Positions 57,412-64,000 of a stretch of 64,000 nucleotides of DNA are shown in pieces. Under the pieces are notes generated by a model, which ran no database searches, had not been told where the DNA came from, and was given only the letters and a program-made list of their open reading frames with translations. This stretch comes from Glycomyces albidus (GTDB lineage Bacteria > Actinomycetota > Actinomycetes > Mycobacteriales > Micromonosporaceae), in NCBI RefSeq assembly GCF_009451885.1, contig NZ_WIAO01000002.1, positions 248,001-312,000 of the forward strand, in the 5' to 3' direction. Position 1 is the stretch's first letter, and each line of letters opens with the position of its first letter. The position numbers were made by a program, and so were the translations under genes.

Positions 57412-59529
57412 TCAGACCCGGGCGGGTTCGCGGGCCGGTTCGGGTTCGGGTTCGACCGTGACGTGGGGGAGGACCCGGTCGAGCCACGCCGGCATCCACC
57501 AGGCGCCGCGGCCCATGACCTTCATGATCGCGGGGACCAGGAGGACCCGGATGACGAAGGCGTCGATGAAGATCGCCGCGGCCATGCCGACGCCGAACTG
57601 CTGGAGCATCCGCGACTCGCTGAAGATGAACGCGCCGAACACGGCGATCATGATCGCGGCCGCGGCGGTGACGACCCCGCCGGTGGATGCGAGGCCCTTG
57701 CGGACGGCCTCGGTGGCGTCGCCGGTGCGCACCCACTCCTCGCGCATGCGGGACATGAGGAACACCTCGTAGTCCATCGAGAGCCCGAAGATGATCGCGA
57801 ACGACATGACGGGCACGAACGCCTCGATCGGCCCCGGCTCGGCGCCGAGGGCGCCGTCCTGGAACATCCAGGTGACCAGGCCCAGGCTCGCGCCGATGGT
57901 CAGCAGGTTGAGGATCGCGGCCTTCACGGGGATGAGGATCGAGCGGAACACGACCATGAGCAGGAGCATGGACAGGCCGACGACGAGGATCAGGAACAGC
58001 GGGGCCCGCTGCTCGATGATGTCGCTGAAGTCGATCGCCGCGGCGGTCGCGCCGCCGACGAGTTGGTCGCCCGCGGCCTCGTCGAGGACGTCGCCGCGCA
58101 GCTGGTGCACCAGGTCCACGGTCGCCTCGTCGCTGGGCCCGCCGGTGCCGATCACGGTCGACATCCACAGGTCGTCGCCGATCGGGAACGCCGGCGTCAC
58201 GAACTCCACGGTGTCCAGTTCGTCGATCGCCCGGTAGGCGGCGTCCGCCTCGGTCGCGGTCCCGTCGGTGACGACCAGGAGCGGCCCGTTGAAGCCCTTC
58301 CCGAAGCCCTCGGAGAGCAGGTCGTACGCCTGGCGGCTCTGGAGCTCCTCGGCCTCGGTGCCCGCGTCGGCGAACCCGAGCCGGACGCCCGTCAGCGGTG
58401 CCGACAGGGCGACCAGGCCCACGGTGACGAGGACGATCGCGAGCCACGCCTGCTTCTCGACCAGGCGGGACCACGCGTTCCAGCGCCGCCCCGGCACGCC
58501 CTTGGCCTTCGCCGCGTGCTTCCTGACGCGCTTCTCGATCCGCTTGCCGAACAGCGCCAGCAGCGCCGGCAGCAGCGTCACCGACGCGAGCATCGTCACC
58601 AGCACCACGAGCGCCACCGCGACGGAGACCGACTGCAGTGCACCGAGACCCAGCGCGTACAACCCGATGAGCGCCACGATGACGACGGACCCGGCGAACA
58701 GGACCGACCGGCCCGCGGTGTCGAGCGCGGTCGCCGCCGCGTCCCGGCGGCTCGCGCCGCCGAGCAGCTCGGAGCGGAACCGCGCGAAGATCAGCAGCGC
58801 GTAGTCGACGCCCACGCCCAGGCCCACCAGGAACAGGATCGGCGTCAGGTACGTCGGCAGGGTCGTCGCATGGGACACGATCTGCGCCAGGCAGAACGTG
58901 GTCCCGACCGCGAACACCGCGGTGATCAGCGGCAGGCTCGCGGCCAGGAACGACCCGAACATGAGCACGAGGATCACCAGCGCCGCGAGGATGCCGATGC
59001 CCTCGGCGGCCCCGCCGCCGCCCTCCTCGGCCTCGCGGACCGGGTCGCCGCCGAGCGCGACCTCGAGGCCGTCCCCGGAGGCGTCCTCGGCGACCGGCAG
59101 CAGCGCCGCGGCCTGCTCGGTGGTCCCGTCGAACGCGGCGGTCGCGTACCCGACGGTCCCGTCCGCGCTGATCGCGCCGGGCTCGGTGAACGGGTCGGTG
59201 ACGTCGCCGACGCCGGGCATGGCGGCGATCTCGTCGAGCAGCGCCGCGACGCGGTCCTGCTCGGCCGCGACCGAGTCGGCCGCGAAGACCACCTGCACCG
59301 AGACCTGGTCGGCCTCGGGGGCGCGGTCGGCGAGGAGGTCGGACAGCTCCTGGGACTCGGTCCCGGGCATCGAGTAGTCGTCCTCGAACGCGGAGCCGAT
59401 CGCCGCGGCGGCGCCGATCGAGCCGGCGAACACGAGGACCCACAGGAGGAGCGCGATCAGCGGGCGCCGCTGGGTCCGGTCGGACAGGCGGGCCATCGCC
59501 GAACGTCGTGAGGCAAGGTCTGGTTCCAT
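57412..59529 (-). CDS. MMPL family (RND-type) membrane transporter
   Basis: A 705-residue exporter of the mycobacterial-membrane-protein-large family, usually moving lipids or toxic compounds outward with proton force. Twelve hydrophobic segments in two halves, each with a large outside loop: the first after TM1 (EDDYSMPGTESQELSDLL), the second near residue 390. GLGVGVDYALLIFARFRSEL in TM4 and FGLSMDYEVFLMSRMREEW in TM10 carry the proton-path Asp-Tyr pairs. ATG 59529 has GGGAGAG 9 nt upstream; MARLSDR 12 codons in is an alternative. Confidence 0.93.
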   Translation of the reverse strand: MEPDLASRRSAMARLSDRTQRRPLIALLLWVLVFAGSIGAAAAIGSAFEDDYSMPGTESQELSDLLADRAPEADQVSVQVVFAADSVAAEQDRVAALLDEIAAMPGVGDVTDPFTEPGAISADGTVGYATAAFDGTTEQAAALLPVAEDASGDGLEVALGGDPVREAEEGGGGAAEGIGILAALVILVLMFGSFLAASLPLITAVFAVGTTFCLAQIVSHATTLPTYLTPILFLVGLGVGVDYALLIFARFRSELLGGASRRDAAATALDTAGRSVLFAGSVVIVALIGLYALGLGALQSVSVAVALVVLVTMLASVTLLPALLALFGKRIEKRVRKHAAKAKGVPGRRWNAWSRLVEKQAWLAIVLVTVGLVALSAPLTGVRLGFADAGTEAEELQSRQAYDLLSEGFGKGFNGPLLVVTDGTATEADAAYRAIDELDTVEFVTPAFPIGDDLWMSTVIGTGGPSDEATVDLVHQLRGDVLDEAAGDQLVGGATAAAIDFSDIIEQRAPLFLILVVGLSMLLLMVVFRSILIPVKAAILNLLTIGASLGLVTWMFQDGALGAEPGPIEAFVPVMSFAIIFGLSMDYEVFLMSRMREEWVRTGDATEAVRKGLASTGGVVTAAAAIMIAVFGAFIFSESRMLQQFGVGMAAAIFIDAFVIRVLLVPAIMKVMGRGAWWMPAWLDRVLPHVTVEPEPEPAREPARV

Positions 59530-59817
59530 GCCGCGACTCTCCCGGCGGGCCGCCCCGCCCCGCATCGGCCGCGCAGCGGCAATCGCGCTACACCCGCAGG
59601 ATCACGACCGGCCCGGACCGTACCTCCCCGGTAGCATCACGGCCCGCCGGTCCGCGCGGGGTGCACCGACCAGACCCCGGACGCGGTCGCCACCGGCGCA
59701 CCCGGGCGTTCCGCCGAGCGAGCCGAGACGCAACGCCCGTCCCGTCGGCGGCGGCCCCGGCCGCATATGCGACATCAATCCACAGAGGGCGGACCTGGTC
59801 TCGTACGCGGTCGCCAC

Positions 59818-59985
59818 CGACTTCTCGGCGCGGCGGGCGGCTTCGGGGATGGCGGCCATGAGGGCGCCGACGTCGGCTTTCGTGGCGGGCCGGCCGAGCG
59901 CGAACCGCAGGAAGGAACGGACGTCGTCGGGGTCGGCGCCCATGGCGAGCAGCACGCGGGCGGGCTGGGCGATCCCGGCCGATTC
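59818..59985 (-). pseudogene. Cysteine desulfurase remnant (C-terminal about 56 residues)
   Basis: Minus-strand codons read ESAGIAQPARVLLAMGADPD, then DVRSFLRFALGRPATKADVGALM and IPEAARRAEKS (split here), the well-known C-terminal end of NifS/IscS-type cysteine desulfurases (S-VL-AMG----A--SLRFSLGR-T---D). The PLP domain, the active cysteine loop and a natural stop are missing: upstream lies the neighbouring regulator gene and downstream the frame runs on to 59602 without coding character. A leftover of a gene cut by deletion. Confidence 0.65.
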
Positions 59986-60051
59986 CCGTCCGGGTGCGCG
60001 GCCGGCGAATCGAAGCCGACCGCCCGCCTCCTCAGCGGCCGTCTCGCGGCA

Positions 60052-60723
60052 TCATTCGCCTTCGGTCCACGTCGGACGGACCAGCCCGGCCTCGTACGCG
60101 GTCACCACGAGCTGCGCCCGGTCCCGCGCCGACAGCTTCGACATGATGCGGCTGACGTGCGTCTTCGCCGTCGCCGGCGACAGGAACAGCGTCTTGGCGA
60201 TCTCGTCGTTGCTCATGCCCGTCGCCACGAGCTTGAGGACCTCGGTCTCCCGCTCGGTCAGCGCGCCCAGCTTCGAGCTCGGCTCGGGCCGCGCGACCCG
60301 CCCCGCGAACTCGGCGATGAGCCGCCGCGTCACCTTCGGCGAGATGAGCGCCTCGCCCGCCGCGACCACGCGGATCGCGTGCAGCAGCTCGTCCGGGTCG
60401 GTGTCCTTCACGAGGAACCCGCTCGCGCCGGCCCGCAGCGCCCGGTACACGTAGTCGTCCTCGTCGAACGTCGTCAGGATGACGACCTTGACGCCGTCGA
60501 GCTTCGGGTCCCGCCCGATCCGCTCGGTCGCCTCCAGGCCGTCCATGCGCGGCATCCGGATGTCCATGAGCACCACGTCGGGCCGCTTGCTGCGCACCAG
60601 CTCCAGCGCCTCCGAGCCGTCGCTCGCCTCGGCGACCAGCTCGATGTCCTCCTCGTCGCCGAGGATCGACGCGAACCCGGCCCGCACCAGCCGCTGGTCG
60701 TCGACGAGCATCACCCGGATCAC
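60052..60723 (-). CDS. LuxR/NarL-family response regulator
   Basis: A 223-residue regulator. Receiver domain: VMLVDDQRLVRAGF (Asp pair), phosphoacceptor in VVLMDIRMPRMDG (about 54), VVILTTFDED (Thr) and GFLVKDTD (Lys). DNA-binding LuxR domain near the end: LTERETEVLKLVATGMSNDEIA and AKTHVSRIMSKL. The GTG start at 60723 overlaps the kinase stop by 4 nt (GTGA), so the pair is translationally coupled. Similar to but not a close duplicate of the regulator at 44235. Confidence 0.95.
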   Translation of the reverse strand: MIRVMLVDDQRLVRAGFASILGDEEDIELVAEASDGSEALELVRSKRPDVVLMDIRMPRMDGLEATERIGRDPKLDGVKVVILTTFDEDDYVYRALRAGASGFLVKDTDPDELLHAIRVVAAGEALISPKVTRRLIAEFAGRVARPEPSSKLGALTERETEVLKLVATGMSNDEIAKTLFLSPATAKTHVSRIMSKLSARDRAQLVVTAYEAGLVRPTWTEGE

Positions 60724-61859
60724 TTCGCTACCTCCAACGGCCACGTGGCCTCGACGATGAAGCCGCCGTCCTCGCGCGGCCCCGCGTCGAAGGTACCGCC
60801 GAGCCCTTCGGCCCGCTCGCGCATCCCCGTCAGACCGTTCCCGGCCGCCTTCTGGCCCTTGGCATCCCCAACGCCGTCGTCGGCGACCGCGACCGCCAGC
60901 GTCGACGTCCCCGTCACCACCCTGACCTGCACCCGGGACGCCCGCGCGTGCCGCATCACGTTCGTCAGCGACTCCTGCACCACCCGGTACGCGGCCGCGT
61001 CCACGGCCGCCGGCAGCTCCGCGCTCCCGTCGACGCGCAGCTCCACGTCGAGCCCCGACGCCCGCGCCGCGTCCACGAGGGACGGCAGGTCGTCCAGGCC
61101 CGGCCCCGGCCCGGTCGGCGAGTCCTCACCGGCCTCCCGCAGCACCCCGACCATCGCCCGCAGCTCCCGCAGCGAGAGCTGCGTGGTCTCCGCGACGATC
61201 GCCAGCACGTCCTCGGTCCGGTAACCGGGGTCCTTGCGGAGCTTGCGCAGCGCGGCCGCCGTCTGCACGTTGATGAGCGACAGGTGGTGCCCGACCGCGT
61301 CGTGCAGCTCCCGCGCGATCCGGATCCGCTCCTCGGCGACGCTGCGCCGCCGCGCCTCGTCCAACGCGATCAGCGTCTCGGCCCGGTAGCGCCGGTAGTG
61401 CGCCACCACGGCCCCGATCGCCGGGACCGCGACGATCCACCCGCCGAGCATGAGCGTCTCGCTCACGGTCATGTGCGCGAAGTTCGAGACGACCTCGGAG
61501 ACCACGACGATCACGAACGTGGCCGCCGCGATCACCGACGCCGCGACCAGCCGCCCCAGCGACGCGAGCGTGTACAGCGCGATCACGAACGCCGACAGCA
61601 TCGGCCCGTCCGTCGACGACGACGGGTAGTACACGATCGTGGCCGCCCACGTGGCCACCGTGACCGCGAGCGGGTACGCCGAGCGGAAGAACAGCACCAC
61701 GACCGACACCGACATCGCGATCCAGCCGAGGTTCTCGCTGAGCCCCTGCACGTCGATGCTCTTGAGCTCCCACTGCACCAGCGACCAGGCGATGACGACC
61801 ACCGCGTTGACCGACCCCACGACGAGGTCGATCGGCCGGAACAGGGAACCGAACGTCAC
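60720..61859 (-). CDS. Sensor histidine kinase, NarL/DesK type
   Basis: A 379-residue kinase. Four to five hydrophobic segments (about 10-150) form the sensor part; HisKA_3 has the phosphorylated histidine in RIRIARELHDAVGHHLSLIN (about 181); the ATPase domain has VVQESLTNVMRHA (N-box), VAVADDGVGDA (G1, DxGxG) and GNGLTGMRERAEGLGG (G2). GTG 61859 is seven bases after a TAGGCT box and has no ribosome site; the longer open frame upstream is not supported. Confidence 0.93.
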   Translation of the reverse strand: MTFGSLFRPIDLVVGSVNAVVVIAWSLVQWELKSIDVQGLSENLGWIAMSVSVVVLFFRSAYPLAVTVATWAATIVYYPSSSTDGPMLSAFVIALYTLASLGRLVAASVIAAATFVIVVVSEVVSNFAHMTVSETLMLGGWIVAVPAIGAVVAHYRRYRAETLIALDEARRRSVAEERIRIARELHDAVGHHLSLINVQTAAALRKLRKDPGYRTEDVLAIVAETTQLSLRELRAMVGVLREAGEDSPTGPGPGLDDLPSLVDAARASGLDVELRVDGSAELPAAVDAAAYRVVQESLTNVMRHARASRVQVRVVTGTSTLAVAVADDGVGDAKGQKAAGNGLTGMRERAEGLGGTFDAGPREDGGFIVEATWPLEVAK

Positions 61860-61866
61860 GCCGCCA

Positions 61867-61872
61867 AGCCTA
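61867..61872 (-). promoter_or_regulatory. -10 box of the two-component pair
   Basis: Minus-strand TAGGCT, seven bases before GTG 61859, same hexamer and geometry as at 2593 and 8361. Confidence 0.6.
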
Positions 61873-61924
61873 GGACGGCCGAGGGCGGCCCCGGGAGCGC
61901 CCGGGTCCCGGGCGCTCCCGCCGG

Positions 61925-64000
61925 TCACTTCGCGAGCCCCGCGCGGCGCAGCGCCTCGGCCATGGCGCTCTCCGGCGCGGCCTGCCGTCCGCCGCGCTGG
62001 CTCGGCTGCTGCCGTCCGCCGCCCTTGCCGCCCTTCGGGTTCGGGCCCTGGCGGCGCTGTCCCCGGCCTTGGCCCCCGCCGGTCTCGGGCTCGTCGTCGA
62101 GGCGCATCGTCAGCGAGATCCGCTGCCGGGCGAGGTCCACGGAGAGGACCTTGACCTTGACGACGTCGCCGGGCTTGACGATCTCGCGCGGGTCGGCGAC
62201 GTACCGGTTGGCGAGCGCGGAGATGTGCACGAGGCCGTCCTGGTGGACGCCGATGTCGACGAACGCGCCGAACGCGGCGACGTTCGTGACGGCGCCTTCC
62301 AGGAGCATCCCGGGCTTGAGATCAGCGACCTTCTCGACGCCCTCCTTGAACGCGGCGGCCTTGAACTCGGGCCGCGGGTCGCGGCCGGGCTTTTCGAGCT
62401 CGGCGAGGATGTCGGTGACGGTGGGGACGCCGAAGCGGTCGTCGGCGAAGTCGCCGGGCTTGAGCTTGCGGAGGGTCTTCGCGTCGCCGACGATCCCGTT
62501 GACGGTGGCGCCGGTGGCGGCGAGGATCCGCTCGACCACCGGGTACGCCTCGGGGTGGACCGCGGAGGCGTCGAGCGGGTTCTCGCCGCCCGGCACCCGG
62601 AGGAACCCGGCGGCCTGCTCGAACGCCTTGGGGCCGAGCCGGGGCACGCTCAGGAGCGCCTTGCGGTCGGGGAAGCGCCCGTGCTCGTCGCGGTAGGCGA
62701 CGATGTTCGCGGCGACGCTCTCGCTCAGGCCGGACACGTGGGACAGGAGCGGCACGGAGGCGGTGTTCAGGTCGACGCCGACGGCGTTCACGGCGTCCTC
62801 GACGACCGCTTCGAGCGACCGTGTGAGCTTGGACTCGGTGAGGTCGTGCTGATATTGGCCGACGCCGATGTGCTTGGGCTCGATCTTGACGAGTTCGGCG
62901 AGCGGGTCCTGGAGGCGGCGGGCGATCGAGACGGCGCCGCGCAGCGACACGTCCATGCCCGGGAGCTCCTTGGTGGCGTATGCGGACGCCGAGTAGATCG
63001 AGGCGCCGGCCTCGGAGACGACGATCTTGGCGATGTCGGCCGTGCCGGCGAACGCCTTGACGAGCTCGGTCGCGAGCCGGTCGGTCTCGCGGGAGGCGGT
63101 GCCGTTGCCGATGGCGATGAGCTGCACGCCGTGCTTCTTCACCAGGGCGCCGAGGACGGCGAGGGCGTCGTCCCAGCGGTTCTGCGGCTGGTGCGGGTAG
63201 ATCGCGGTGGTGTCGAGGACCTTCCCGGTGGGGTCGACGACGGCCACTTTGACGCCGGTGCGGTAGCCCGGGTCGAGGCCCATGACGGCCTTCGGCCCGG
63301 CGGGGGCGGCGAGCAGTAGGTCCTTGAGGTTCGCGGCGAAGACGCGGACGGCCTCGTCCTCGGCCTGCTGCCAGAGCCGCATCCGCAGGTCCACGCCGAG
63401 CTTGACGAGGATCCGGGTGCGCCAGGCCCACGAGACGGTCTTCGCGAGCCACGCGTCGGCGGGCCTGCCCTCGTCCCGGATGCCGAACTTCGCGGCGATC
63501 ACGGCCTCGCAGTCGGCGCCGTCGGTCTCGGCCTCGCCCGGCTCCAAAGACAGCGAGAGGACCTCTTCCTTCTCGCCGCGGAACAGCGCGAGCACCCGGT
63601 GCGAGGGGAGCGTGGTGAACGTCTCTGCGAAGTCGAAGTAGTCGGAGAACTTCGCGCCCTTCTCCTCGGCGCCGTCGCGGACCTTGGAGACGACCCGGCC
63701 CTTGCGCCACATGCGCTCGCGCAGGTCGCCGATGAGGTCCGCGTCCTCGGAGAACCGCTCGGTGAGGATCGCGCGCGCCCCGGCGAGCGCGGCGGCGGCG
63801 TCGGCCACCTCCTTGTCCGGTGCGACGAACGCCGCGGCGGCGGTCTCCGGGTCCTGTGAGGGATCACTCAGCAGCAGGTCGGCGAGCGGCTCCAGGCCGG
63901 CCTCGCGGGCGATCTGGGCCTTGGTGCGGCGCTTGACCTTGAACGGCGCGTAGAGGTCCTCGAGCCGGGCCTTCGTGTCGGCCGCGTCGATCTGCGCGGT
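61925..64000 (-). CDS. tex: Tex-family transcription accessory protein (N-terminus outside window)
   Basis: The C-terminal 691 residues of an RNA-binding protein of about 790-800; the start lies beyond the right edge (the frame is open at position 64000, reading TAQIDAADTKARLEDLYAPF). Domains in order: end of the N-terminal Tex helical region, the YqgF/RuvC-like domain (VMGLDPGYRTGVKVAVVD, VSEAGASIYSASAYA), helix-hairpin-helix (LSHVSGLSESVAANIV) and S1 (LEGAVTNVAAFGAFVDIGVH). A Gly/Gln/Arg-rich tail follows, common in actinomycetes. Tex relatives bind nucleic acid and influence transcription and toxin genes; the exact role is unsettled. Confidence 0.97.
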   Translation of the reverse strand, partial: TAQIDAADTKARLEDLYAPFKVKRRTKAQIAREAGLEPLADLLLSDPSQDPETAAAAFVAPDKEVADAAAALAGARAILTERFSEDADLIGDLRERMWRKGRVVSKVRDGAEEKGAKFSDYFDFAETFTTLPSHRVLALFRGEKEEVLSLSLEPGEAETDGADCEAVIAAKFGIRDEGRPADAWLAKTVSWAWRTRILVKLGVDLRMRLWQQAEDEAVRVFAANLKDLLLAAPAGPKAVMGLDPGYRTGVKVAVVDPTGKVLDTTAIYPHQPQNRWDDALAVLGALVKKHGVQLIAIGNGTASRETDRLATELVKAFAGTADIAKIVVSEAGASIYSASAYATKELPGMDVSLRGAVSIARRLQDPLAELVKIEPKHIGVGQYQHDLTESKLTRSLEAVVEDAVNAVGVDLNTASVPLLSHVSGLSESVAANIVAYRDEHGRFPDRKALLSVPRLGPKAFEQAAGFLRVPGGENPLDASAVHPEAYPVVERILAATGATVNGIVGDAKTLRKLKPGDFADDRFGVPTVTDILAELEKPGRDPRPEFKAAAFKEGVEKVADLKPGMLLEGAVTNVAAFGAFVDIGVHQDGLVHISALANRYVADPREIVKPGDVVKVKVLSVDLARQRISLTMRLDDEPETGGGQGRGQRRQGPNPKGGKGGGRQQPSQRGGRQAAPESAMAEALRRAGLAK

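Overview
The window is a stretch of very GC-rich chromosome (codon third positions almost all G or C) from an actinomycete. That assignment rests on a mycobacterial-type IdeR/DtxR iron box, MMPL, LtrA, VLRF1 (Rv2629-like) and truncated-haemoglobin genes, a DivIVA-family protein of the kind seen in Micromonosporales, and many genes that look leaderless (a TAnnnT -10 box only 6-8 nt before the start codon). A Glycomyces/Micromonospora-like genus is my best guess, not a proven one. No prophage, insertion sequence, rRNA or CRISPR array was seen; one tRNA was found.

Layout. 1-9.9 kb: accessory and housekeeping genes (peroxiredoxin end, lipoprotein, CDF metal transporter, TetR/GNAT divergent pair, LtrA plus alpha/beta hydrolase, glutathionyl-hydroquinone-reductase-like protein, aminoglycoside-phosphotransferase-like kinase). 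10-19.4 kb: a ROK regulator whose frame lacks a stop at the expected place, azoreductase with divergent TetR, a two-gene small-protein unit, a frameshifted hydrolase, a VOC protein, an operon of truncated haemoglobin, flavohaemoprotein and DivIVA-like protein, and a TetR/aldo-keto reductase pair with duplicated operators. 19.4-27.3 kb: tRNA-Val, DsbA-like and VLRF1 proteins, an iron box followed by a strong hairpin, a flavin monooxygenase, two tandem EEP-fold hydrolases, a second flavoprotein, and a 35-bp tandem repeat at the end of a DUF3291-type gene. 27.3-33.3 kb: aconitase, aminopeptidase P, a VapBC-like pair and a small PH-like membrane protein.

33.3-39.5 kb is the translation core: infC-rpmI-rplT, a SpoU methyltransferase and pheS-pheT. 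Each of the two transcription units seems to carry an attenuator-type leader, and infC probably starts with AUC. 39.6-44.9 kb holds a penicillin-binding-protein-like protein that has lost its catalytic motifs, a PAP2 phosphatase, small membrane proteins and a NarL-type two-component pair. 45.1-53.5 kb is a complete arginine operon argCJBDFRGH preceded by two tandem ARG boxes; every junction overlaps by 1 or 4 nt, so the eight genes should be translationally coupled and controlled by the ArgR made within the operon.

53.5-64 kb: a secreted CBM2-type protein, an AT3-SGNH O-acyltransferase, a DUF308/HdeD protein, a MazF remnant, an MMPL transporter, a cysteine-desulfurase remnant, a second NarL-type two-component pair and the C-terminal two thirds of Tex, which runs off the right edge.
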